A stretch of DNA of 64,000 nt from Saltatorellus ferox (lineage in GTDB: Bacteria; Planctomycetota; UBA1135; GCA-002686595): contig CP036434.1 in the NCBI GenBank assembly GCA_007751475.1, forward strand, positions 7,135,524 to 7,199,523, in the 5' to 3' direction. The notes below the pieces were generated by a model. The model made no database searches. It was not told the DNA's origin and saw only the letters and a program-made list of their open reading frames with translations. Within the stretch, counting starts at the first letter, position 1. Every line of letters starts with the position of its first letter. A program made the position numbers and the translations under genes. Below, piece after piece: positions 44,907 to 52,237 of the stretch.

Positions 44907-45805
44907 GGGCGTGACGCTCCCCCCGCGGCCGGCGCTTCCGCCGCCACGTTCTCGTACGGCGCCAGGAGCGCCGACACGTCCACCGCCGAATCCGCGGATC
45001 CCCGGGGACGATGCAGCCATTCCTCCAGCTGACGGAAGAGCGGCCCTGCCTCGTCATCGTGGCGCAGCTGCGTCACCGCCTTCGCAGCCGGCAGGTCCTC
45101 GAGCCCGCGGCGACGACGCCAGTGCGCGAGCAGGAGCCGCTCGAGTTCCGCGCGCCGCTCGTTGGAGATCTCGGAACGACGCGCTTCCTCGACGAGGGGC
45201 CGCAGTCGATCCGCCAGGGTCAGCGTGTGCTTCCCGGCGCCCTCGACGAGCGGCTCCGCCTTCCGGCGGAAGGCGAAGATCAGGAGCAGCAGCCCGACGA
45301 ACCAGGCGATGCCCGCGCCGATCATGAGCTTCTTGTAGCCGCCCACCTGGCCGGGCGGCTGGACCTCGGGGTCCCCGGGCGTCAGCACGTCCGGCTCCAG
45401 CATCGCGTCGACGGTGAGCGGGAGCTCCGGCGCGTCCTCCAGGGACGTGCCGTCCTTGCGCTCCAGGTAGTCGCGCAGGTCGAGGGTTCCCTCGATGAAC
45501 GGGGTCACCTCGATGTCGTAGCGAAAGCCCGATCCGTGGGTGTACTCGTGCTGGATCCGCACGAGCGCGTCGGCGCGGCCCGGGTCGGCCACCGGCTTCG
45601 CCTGGACAGCGCTACCGGGGATCACGAGTTCCGTCAGGTACACGCGCATGCCGACCGTGGTCTCGCCAACCGGCTTCACCTTCGATTCCGCCCCGGGGGC
45701 AGTCGGCCGGAAGAACTCGATCTTCTCGCCGGGCTCCTGGGCCAGCGCGGCGCCAACCGTGGACGCAGCTGCGACGGCCAGGAGAACAGTCGTGAGGAAC
45801 CTCAT
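44903..45805 (-). CDS. Exported single-pass protein of the Bat operon
   Basis: A 300-aa protein. Signal peptide MRFLTTVLLAVAAASTVGAALAQ. A ~150-aa periplasmic beta region follows (TVGMRVYLTELVIPGSAVQAKP, GFRYDIEVTPFIEGTLDLRDYLERKDG). It then has one transmembrane helix (LMIGAGIAWFVGLLLLIFAFR) and a cytoplasmic tail rich in charged helices. It occupies the slot between DUF58 and the first VWA gene, as DUF4381-type or similar membrane proteins do in other Bat clusters, though the sequence is not that family. Both ends overlap neighbours (ATGA with DUF58, GTGA with the VWA gene). Confidence 0.68.
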   Translation of the reverse strand: MRFLTTVLLAVAAASTVGAALAQEPGEKIEFFRPTAPGAESKVKPVGETTVGMRVYLTELVIPGSAVQAKPVADPGRADALVRIQHEYTHGSGFRYDIEVTPFIEGTLDLRDYLERKDGTSLEDAPELPLTVDAMLEPDVLTPGDPEVQPPGQVGGYKKLMIGAGIAWFVGLLLLIFAFRRKAEPLVEGAGKHTLTLADRLRPLVEEARRSEISNERRAELERLLLAHWRRRRGLEDLPAAKAVTQLRHDDEAGPLFRQLEEWLHRPRGSADSAVDVSALLAPYENVAAEAPAAGGASRP

Positions 45806-46740
45806 CGCTTGCCCCCCGAGAGAATCCCGCGCGTGGCGAAGAACATGCGCAGCGCCTGGGCAAACGGCTGATCCGTGCGAATCGCCATGTGATCGATACC
45901 GCCGCGCCGCAGCCGGGCCTTGATCTCGTCCGGGTCGCTGAAGGTCCGCCGTCCGTGGGTGACGAAGGTCTCGCCCGACTCGGCCTCTTCGGCCCGCAGG
46001 ATCCCCGCGCCGCGCAGGCCGAGCTCCGCCGGATCGATGAACTGCAGGCAGACCACGTCGTGGACCTGGGCCATGAGCTTGAGCGCGTCGATGGACCCCT
46101 CTTCGTGCATGTCGCTGAAGACGATCACGAGCGCCTTGTTGGCGAGGCGAGCGTTCAGCTCGGTCAGCCGCCGTGTCAGCGTGGTCTCCTCGCCAAAACG
46201 AAACTTGCGCAGCTTGACGAGCCACTGCATCACGTCGTCCTTGGAGAGGCTCGGCTGCACGCGGATCTCGCGCTCGCCCGTGCCGAGCAGCCCGACCGGG
46301 CTCACGCGGTCGAGCAGCGCAAACGCGATCCCTCCAGCAGCTTGGGCGGCGACGGCGTACTTGGAGCGCTCGATGGACGAATAGGTCATCGACGCCGACG
46401 TGTCGAAGAGCAGCCACGCGGGCATGCGCTTGGGCGCTTCGTACTCCTTGACGTGCACCTCGCCGGAGCGCGCCGTGACGCGCCAGTCGATCGCGCGGAC
46501 CGGGTCGCCGGGCACGTAGGGGCGCGACTGCACGTACTCGAGGCCCGCGCCCAGGAAGCGCGAACGATCGGTGCCGTGGCTGAGCGTGTCCGCCAGTCGC
46601 CGGATGGCGATGAAGTAGCGGCGCGTGTCGAGCGGGTCGATCGGCGGGAGCTCCCCCTCGGGGAGGCGGCGCTCCGGGGTCGCCGCAGAACGCGAGCCCG
46701 CTGGCCGTCCCGTTCTGTTGTCCGGTGCGGAGTAGGCCAT
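45802..46740 (-). CDS. DUF58 protein of the Bat operon
   Basis: A 312-aa DUF58 protein, a VWA-related family that usually travels with MoxR. The hallmark YVPGDPVRAIDWRVTARSGEVHVKEYE is intact, as is WLLFDTSASM (a MIDAS-like start with DTSAS). No membrane helix is evident, so it is probably cytoplasmic at the membrane. Five bases separate its start from the MoxR stop; its end is coupled to the next gene. It probably serves as a client or adaptor of the MoxR ATPase. Confidence 0.92.
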   Translation of the reverse strand: MAYSAPDNRTGRPAGSRSAATPERRLPEGELPPIDPLDTRRYFIAIRRLADTLSHGTDRSRFLGAGLEYVQSRPYVPGDPVRAIDWRVTARSGEVHVKEYEAPKRMPAWLLFDTSASMTYSSIERSKYAVAAQAAGGIAFALLDRVSPVGLLGTGEREIRVQPSLSKDDVMQWLVKLRKFRFGEETTLTRRLTELNARLANKALVIVFSDMHEEGSIDALKLMAQVHDVVCLQFIDPAELGLRGAGILRAEEAESGETFVTHGRRTFSDPDEIKARLRRGGIDHMAIRTDQPFAQALRMFFATRGILSGGKR

Positions 46741-46745
46741 CGGGA

Positions 46746-47756
46746 TCAGACCTGCCCCATCTCGCCCAGCATCTCTTCGAGGATCACGCGCGTATCGCGC
46801 CCCTCGGCGAGCGCTTCGTAGCTGGCGCGAATACGGTGCAGGATGACGTCCTCGGCGAGCGCGTACAGGTCCTCCGGGATCACGTAGTCGCGGCCGTGGA
46901 TGAGCGCGCGGGCGCGGGACGCCTTCACGAGCGAGATGCCCGCGCGCGGCGAGGCGCCGAGGTCGAGATCGGGGTGCTTGCGGGTCCGCTCGACGATCTC
47001 CATGACGTGCTCGATGAACGGCTCGGAGACGAAGACCTTCGACACGTCCTCCATCGCGTGGGCGAGTTCATCCTTGCCGCCGACGGAGCCGCGATCGACC
47101 ATGTCGAACTCGGTCTTGACCATGGCGCCGCCCTTCTCGTCGCGCTTGATGCCGAGCTTGGCGTTGCGGCGCAGCACCTCTTTCTCGTCCTCGGGGTCGA
47201 GGTATTGCAAACGGTGGAGCAGCATGAAGCGGTCGAGCTGGGCCTCGGGGAGCTCGAACGTACCGGCCTGCTCGACCGGGTTCTGGGTCGCGATCACGAG
47301 GAACGGCACGGGCAGTCCGTAGTTCTCGTTGCCGATGGTGATGCGGCGCTCCTGCATGGCCTCCAGGAGCGCACTCTGCACCTTGGGGGCGGCGCGGTTG
47401 ATCTCGTCGGCGAGGAGCAGGTTGGTGAAGATCGGGCCCTTGTGGGTGCGGAACGTGTGGTCGCGCTGGTCGAGGATCTCGGAGCCGAGGATGTCCGACG
47501 GCAAAAGATCGATCGTGAACTGAACACGGGCGAAGTCGAGGGCGACCGTCTTGGAGACCGCGGCGACCAGCAGCGTCTTCGCGAGGCCGGGCACGCCCTC
47601 CAGGAGAAGGTGCCCGCCCGTCAGAAGCGCGATCAGGATCCGCTCGACGACGATGTCCTGGCCCACGACGACCTCTCCCACGCGATCGCGAATGGCAGAC
47701 AGGAAGGCAGTGGTCTTGTCGAACTGGGGAGCGAGGGGGCGTTCGATCAGGGTCAT
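46746..47756 (-). CDS. MoxR-family AAA+ ATPase
   Basis: A 336-aa AAA+ ATPase that heads the operon. Walker A is EGVPGLAKTLL, Walker B LLADEINRA; ALLEAMQERRITIG, ATQNPVEQAGTFELPEAQLDRFML and GASPRAGISLVKASRA are the typical MoxR signatures. MoxR proteins act as metal-insertion or chaperone-like ATPases for VWA proteins. It should energise the two VWA and DUF58 proteins encoded next. Divergent from the selenoprotein gene; a possible TATAAC -10 (minus strand) lies at 47828-47833. Confidence 0.95.
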   Translation of the reverse strand: MTLIERPLAPQFDKTTAFLSAIRDRVGEVVVGQDIVVERILIALLTGGHLLLEGVPGLAKTLLVAAVSKTVALDFARVQFTIDLLPSDILGSEILDQRDHTFRTHKGPIFTNLLLADEINRAAPKVQSALLEAMQERRITIGNENYGLPVPFLVIATQNPVEQAGTFELPEAQLDRFMLLHRLQYLDPEDEKEVLRRNAKLGIKRDEKGGAMVKTEFDMVDRGSVGGKDELAHAMEDVSKVFVSEPFIEHVMEIVERTRKHPDLDLGASPRAGISLVKASRARALIHGRDYVIPEDLYALAEDVILHRIRASYEALAEGRDTRVILEEMLGEMGQV

Positions 47757-47942
47757 GGGCGAGTGGATCTGTCTGGCAGCAACAAAAAGAAGGAGCGAGG
47801 GCCCCGCGGGCGAACTCTTGGACCTTAGTTATACGCCCTAATGGCGAGGTCACGCTCGGAGTGACGAAACCGAGTGGCATTGCCTCCCGACAGACGACAG
47901 AACCTTGGCAAGCTGCACGAAACGCCAGGCAAATCCAGCAAG

Positions 47943-48611
47943 ATGCAATCCCGTCCGATGGCTCTCCACGAAACGCTGCGCGCGATCCGAACCGCGTTCG
48001 AAGAGGGCCCGACGCCCGCCGAGGACATTCGCGTCCTCGATGCGCACGTCGAGGCGCTTCGCTCGAGCGGTCTGGCCGAACGGGCGATCCGGGCCGGAAC
48101 GCGGGCGCCGGACTTTGCGATGCGGAGCACCTGCGGGCGCACGCTGGCGCTCGGCGAACTGCTCGCGAACGGGCCCGTGGTCCTGACCTGGTTCCGCGGC
48201 AACTGGTGACCCTATTGCCTCGCGGAGCTGGAAGCTCTGCACCGACGTCACGACGAGATCCGCTCCATGGGCGCACAGCTCTTCGGTATCTGCCCCCAGC
48301 GCTTCGAGCACAGCGAGGCGCTGAAGCAGCAGCTCGGGCTCGCGTTCGAGCTTCTCCACGACGAGGACAACCTGGTCGGGGAAGCCTTCGGACTCGTGGT
48401 CGATACGCCCGATGCGGTGCGGGAGGTCGAGATGCGTCTCGGGCTCGACCTGCCCATGCACAACGGAACGAGCGACTGGAAGCTCCCGATGCCCGCGCGC
48501 GTCGTGATCGGGACCGATGGCATCGTACGTTCCGCGACGGTCCAGACCGATCACGCGCTGCGGCCGGAGCCCGAAGAGACGATTCAGCTCCTGCGCAAAC
48601 TCATCGAGTAG
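47943..48611 (+). CDS. Peroxiredoxin-like selenoprotein (in-frame TGA = selenocysteine)
   Basis: A 222-aa thioredoxin-fold AhpC/TSA-type protein if the TGA at 48207-48209 is read as Sec. Upstream of it the frame reads TRAPDFAMRSTCGRTLALGELLANG, then VVLTWFRGNW. Right after it comes PYCLAELEALHRRHDEIRSMGAQLFGICPQ, and on to the stop at 48611 (WKLPMPARVVIGTDGIVRSA, HALRPEPEET). Related Cys proteins have FYRGGWCPYC, so the TGA replaces the first Cys: U89-P-Y-C92. A SECIS-like hairpin follows at 48222-48240. Likely a thiol or selenol peroxidase/oxidoreductase in the cytoplasm. Start is one of two ATGs (47943 or 47958); frame is open upstream to 47874. The 3' end overlaps the convergent hydrolase gene by 11 bases. 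Confidence 0.88.
48207..48209 (+). other. Selenocysteine codon (TGA)
   Basis: In-frame TGA at codon 89 of the peroxiredoxin-like gene, at the exact position of the peroxidatic Cys of the family (W-x-P-Y-C). Frame and family similarity continue unbroken on both sides. Confidence 0.87.
48222..48240 (+). promoter_or_regulatory. Candidate bacterial SECIS hairpin
   Basis: GCGGAGC (48222-48228) pairs with GCTCTGC (48234-48240) over seven pairs with one G-U, closing a 5-base loop TGGAA. The apical loop begins 19 bases after the TGA and has G at its second position. This fits the known bacterial pattern of a short stem-loop about 16-37 bases from the UGA with a G in the first two loop bases. Confidence 0.75.
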
Positions 48612-49536
48612 CCGTCAGGAACCCCGAGGCCCTCATCCAGTCGGCGCAGAGCTTCGGCCACTGATTCACCGGGACACCGGTATCGCGCAGACCGTAGCCG
48701 TGGCCGCCTCTGGCGAAAACGTGCAGCTCGGCGGGCACGTCGAACTTCTTGAGTTCGATCAGCATGCGCGCAGCGTCCGCGCCGCGGTCCAGGTCATCGA
48801 GCGTGACGGCCATGAACGTCGGCGGCGTGTCCTCCCCGGGACGAATCTCCGGGGGAAACACGCGCGGGCCATCGGGGTCGTGCAGGTACGCCGCGTAGAT
48901 CGGCACGAGGAAGTCGGGACGAGAACTCAGGTCATCCGCGGCGTCGACGCGCGGGTAGGTGAGCTTCACGGGATCGTTCGTGGCCGTGGCCCAGGCGAGG
49001 TGCCCGCCGGCGGAGAAGCCCAGGAGACCGACGCGGCCGGGGTCGATCCCCCACTCCTCGGCGTGGGCGCGCGTGAGTCGCATGGCGCGCTGTGCGTCCT
49101 GCATCGGCCAGACGTGCGGATGCTCGGGGTCGCGCCTCGGCACGCGGTACTTCACCACGACGGCGGTCACACCGAGCGTGTTGAGCCACTGCGCGACCTC
49201 GACGCCCTCATGGATCCACGCGAGGATGTTGTAGCCGCCGCCTGGCAGCACCACGACGCACGCGCCGTTCGCGGTCTCCCCTCGAGCCGGATAGAGCGTC
49301 AGGGTCGGCTCGTCGACGAACTGAATCCTGGAGATGCCGCCGGAACCCACCTGCGCAGTCTTCGCTGCGGGGTCGGACGGACCCTCGAAGTCCTCGGGCT
49401 CAGAAGGGGCCGCGCCGGGCCAAAGTCGCATTTCCATGGGAAGGTCCGAGCGGACTTCAGGTGCGGGCGGGCTGGTCTGGAAGGCAGCCAGACCGAGGAC
49501 GCCGCACGCTGCGGCGCTTGCCAATGCAGTTCTCAT
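48601..49536 (-). CDS. Exported alpha/beta hydrolase (acetyl-xylan-esterase-like)
   Basis: A 311-aa hydrolase with a signal peptide (MRTALASAAACGVLGLAAFQ). The oxyanion motif is VVVLPGGGYNILAW, the nucleophile LLGFSAGGHLAW (GFSAGG), and the acid and His regions are DTPPTFMAVTLDDLD and FARGGHGYGLRDTG. This is the BD-FAE/esterase-lipase layout seen in sugar and acyl-ester esterases of Planctomycetota. The ATG at 49536 gives the signal peptide. It is convergent with the selenoprotein gene, ends overlapping by 11 bases, and divergent from the NfeD gene. Confidence 0.86.
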   Translation of the reverse strand: MRTALASAAACGVLGLAAFQTSPPAPEVRSDLPMEMRLWPGAAPSEPEDFEGPSDPAAKTAQVGSGGISRIQFVDEPTLTLYPARGETANGACVVVLPGGGYNILAWIHEGVEVAQWLNTLGVTAVVVKYRVPRRDPEHPHVWPMQDAQRAMRLTRAHAEEWGIDPGRVGLLGFSAGGHLAWATATNDPVKLTYPRVDAADDLSSRPDFLVPIYAAYLHDPDGPRVFPPEIRPGEDTPPTFMAVTLDDLDRGADAARMLIELKKFDVPAELHVFARGGHGYGLRDTGVPVNQWPKLCADWMRASGFLTATR

Positions 49537-49655
49537 GCGACCAGCGTAGCCCTGCCGGCCCAAATGAGGCGGAATGGTTCGGCATGGAATGCGCTGAATG
49601 CGCAATCGCCCGCGGCGTACGCCCGCCCAAGCCTCCCACGACGCTCCCCTTCGAC

Positions 49656-50273
49656 ATGGCCACTCCCTTGCTATCCATCACGACGTCCGATTCTGGCTCG
49701 CCCGTGCTTCTGGCGCTCACTTCCGCGCTGGACCTTTCGTCGTTCACGGCCGGGACGCTCTACTTCGGCTGCGCGGTCGCAGGCGGCGCGGTCCTCTCGA
49801 TCCAGATGCTCCTTCTCTTCCTCGGTGGAGACGTCGCCGACGGAGAGGTCGATCTCGACGGGGATTCCGACGGCGTTTCGTTCTTCTCGATCCGGGCCGT
49901 CGCCGCGTTCCTCACCTTCTTCGGCCTGATCGGCATGTACGGTCAGCAGCAGGGCTGGTCGGACGCCCTCACGGCCGGCAGCGCGCTCGGCGCGGGCGTC
50001 GGGATGATGCTCGTGGTCGCGTGGCTCTTCTCGATGCAGAGCAGGCTCCACCAGGAAGGCAACATCCAGCCCGCCGCGGCCGTCGGCATGGGCGCCACCG
50101 TGTACCTCCGCATCCCCGGAGAGAACAGCGGCAAGGGAAAGATCACCGTCGCACTCCAGGGACGCACGTCCGAGTTCGCCGCCATCACCGAGGGCCCGGA
50201 ACTTCCGACGGGCTCCGACGTGACCATCGTTCGAATGGTCAACGAAACCACTTTTGAAGTAGCCAAAGCCTGA
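49656..50273 (+). CDS. NfeD-like membrane protein
   Basis: A 205-aa protein with three hydrophobic helices (AGTLYFGCAVAGGAVLSIQMLLLFLG, IRAVAAFLTFFGLIGMYG, AGSALGAGVGMMLVVAWLF). A C-terminal OB-like beta region follows (GATVYLRIPGENSGKGKITVALQGRTSEFAAITEG). This matches the short NfeD type that pairs with flotillins. The start ATG follows no strong Shine-Dalgarno. Its stop overlaps the flotillin start by one base (TGATG), indicating coupling. Confidence 0.85.
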   Translation: MATPLLSITTSDSGSPVLLALTSALDLSSFTAGTLYFGCAVAGGAVLSIQMLLLFLGGDVADGEVDLDGDSDGVSFFSIRAVAAFLTFFGLIGMYGQQQGWSDALTAGSALGAGVGMMLVVAWLFSMQSRLHQEGNIQPAAAVGMGATVYLRIPGENSGKGKITVALQGRTSEFAAITEGPELPTGSDVTIVRMVNETTFEVAKA

Positions 50274-51970
50274 TGAATCTCCCCGTCCTGTTCCCCCAGC
50301 TCACCCCGCAGGAGACGGTCGAGAACAACATCGTTCTCTACATCGTCCTCGCGGCCGTTCTCATCACCGTCGGCTTCGTGCTCGCCATCGCGCGCCGGTA
50401 CAAGCGGTGTCCCTCCAACAAGGTGCTCGTCGTCTACGGGCGCACCGAGAAAGGCCAGTCCGCCAAGCCGATCCACGGCGGCGGCACGTTCGTCTGGCCG
50501 CTGATCCAGAGCTACGACTTCCTCTCGCTCGATCCGATGCAGATCGAGATCCCGCTGGAAGGCGCGCTCAGCCTCGAGAACATCCGCGTCAACGTTCCCT
50601 CGGTCTTCACGGTCGCCATCGGCACCGAACACGAGATCATGAACAACGCGGCCGTGCGTCTGCTCGGTCTCGACCGGCGCGAGGTCATCAAGCAGGCAGA
50701 AGACATCATCTTCGGCCAGCTGCGCCAGGTCATCGCCTCCATGCGCATCGAGGAGATCAACCGCGACCGCGACGTGTTCCTCTCGCGCATCCAGACGTCC
50801 CTGGAGCCAGAGCTCGCGAAGATCGGCCTCGTGCTGATCAACGTCAACATCAAGGACATCACCGACAGCTCGGGCTACATCGAGGCGATCGGCAAGAAGG
50901 CCGCGTCCGAGGCGATCCAGCAGGCGAGGATCGGGGTCGCCGAGCAGGAGAAGTTCGGCTTCATCGGCGTTTCCGAGGCCAACAAAGTGCAGGCGATCGA
51001 GGTGGCCGAGCGCGAGAAGGTGCGTGACATCGGCACGAAGGAGGCCGAGCGCGAGCGCGCCGTTCGCATCGCGGATCTGGAGAAGGAGCGCGAGGTCGGC
51101 GAGCGCCAGGCCGGGTTCGAGCGCGACGCGCTCGTGCGCGACGCCGAGCGCGAGATGCGGATCCGGGTCGCTGCGGCCGACGCCAACGCGGTCTCGGGGG
51201 AGAACGAAGCCAAGGCGCAGATCGCCAAGGCCAACGCCAGCCTGATGGTCCAGGAGGCCGAGGCTTTCCAGCTCGGACAGACGCGCCAGAAGGAAGCCGA
51301 GGCCGCCGTCCGCGAGGCGCAGTACCTCGCCGAGGCCCGCGCCGCGGAGGCGGAGGGCAAGAAGATCGAGGCCGAGAAGCGGGCCGAGCTCGAATCGTCC
51401 GCGCGCGCCGAGAAGGCCGAGACGATCGTCGCCGCGGAAGCCGAGGCCGAGCGCGCGCGCATCCGCGCCGAGGGTGAAGCGCTCGCGACCTTTGCGCGCC
51501 TCGACGCCGAGGCCCGCGGCCAGTACGAGATCCTGAAGCGCAAGGGCGAGGGTCTCCGCGAAATCGTGAACGCCTGTGGCGGTCCGAAGGAAGCGTTCCA
51601 GCTCCTGATGCTGGAGCACATGGACCACCTCGCCGAGACCGCCGCCAAGGCGATCTCGAACATCAAGTTCGACAAGATCGTGGTGTGGGACGGAGCGGGC
51701 GGCTCGGGCGGCGGCCCGGGAACCGGTTCCGGAACGAGCCGCTTCCTGCAGTCCCTCGCGGGCTCCCTTCCCCCGACCCTCCAGATGATGCGCGACATCG
51801 GCGGAGTGGAAATGCCGGAGTTCCTGGGCAAGCTGGTGGCCGACGATCAAGCGGCGGGTTCGCCGTCCGAGGAGGCGCTGGTCGAGGAGGAGTCGACCCT
51901 GCCAGCTGGTGAAGGTGAGTCCGAATCGGACGATGCTCGAGGGGTAGCCAACACCGACTCCGTCCGATAG
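50273..51970 (+). CDS. Flotillin-type SPFH protein (YqiK/FloT-like)
   Basis: A 565-aa protein: an N-terminal membrane helix (IVLYIVLAAVLITVGFVLAIA, about 21-41), then the SPFH/Band 7 domain (CPSNKVLVVYGRT to about residue 210, with GGGTFVWPLIQSYDFLSLDPMQIEI). A long Ala/Glu/Lys/Arg coiled-coil (about 215-430) carries EA-rich repeats typical of flotillins, and a Gly/Ser-rich C-terminus follows. Flotillins organise membrane microdomains with NfeD proteins. Coupled to the NfeD gene by a one-base overlap. Confidence 0.92.
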   Translation: MNLPVLFPQLTPQETVENNIVLYIVLAAVLITVGFVLAIARRYKRCPSNKVLVVYGRTEKGQSAKPIHGGGTFVWPLIQSYDFLSLDPMQIEIPLEGALSLENIRVNVPSVFTVAIGTEHEIMNNAAVRLLGLDRREVIKQAEDIIFGQLRQVIASMRIEEINRDRDVFLSRIQTSLEPELAKIGLVLINVNIKDITDSSGYIEAIGKKAASEAIQQARIGVAEQEKFGFIGVSEANKVQAIEVAEREKVRDIGTKEAERERAVRIADLEKEREVGERQAGFERDALVRDAEREMRIRVAAADANAVSGENEAKAQIAKANASLMVQEAEAFQLGQTRQKEAEAAVREAQYLAEARAAEAEGKKIEAEKRAELESSARAEKAETIVAAEAEAERARIRAEGEALATFARLDAEARGQYEILKRKGEGLREIVNACGGPKEAFQLLMLEHMDHLAETAAKAISNIKFDKIVVWDGAGGSGGGPGTGSGTSRFLQSLAGSLPPTLQMMRDIGGVEMPEFLGKLVADDQAAGSPSEEALVEEESTLPAGEGESESDDARGVANTDSVR

Positions 51971-52158
51971 AAGCAGCTCTCGGCGATCCGATGCGCAGGA
52001 GCCGGTGGCGGCCGATGCCATCGTCTCGCAGGATGTCGTCTCCGCCCCGGCGGCGCTCGTGGCATCGGATCAGGCAAGGAATGCACGGAAAGCTCACCTT
52101 CGGGTGGCGGTATGGCTACCTGAAGATCGTCCGAAGGTGATCGAAGCGGACCTGACCG

Positions 52159-52213
52159 ATTGGCGGAATCGACCACGGTTGGTTCCGCCAAGCGATTGGT
52201 TGCCGCCAAGCGG
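52159..52213. repeat. Inverted and direct repeats between convergent genes
   Basis: TTGGCGGAA (52160-52168) and its complement TTCCGCCAA (52183-52191) form a 9-bp stem. A 17-18-base unit TTGGTTsCCGCCAAGCG repeats directly at 52179 and 52196, with a weaker third copy after 52213. These lie in the 267 bases between flotillin and the convergent SASA-SGNH gene and could serve as a terminator or REP-like element. The rest of the gap has GATGCCA/TGGCATC inverted pieces near 52013 and 52061 and no protein-coding signal. Confidence 0.65.
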
Positions 52214-52237
52214 TGAGTTGCCAACGGGTGGGCACGG

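Noticed and set aside
48207..48209. TGA as a true stop or pseudogene mutation
   Set aside because: The frame and family similarity continue for 133 codons, the codon replaces the catalytic Cys, and a SECIS-like hairpin follows, so Sec is the better reading.
49461..49655. 65-codon 5' extension of the NfeD-like gene
   Set aside because: It overlaps the divergent hydrolase signal peptide and adds no membrane or domain sequence; the ATG at 49656 begins the conserved part.
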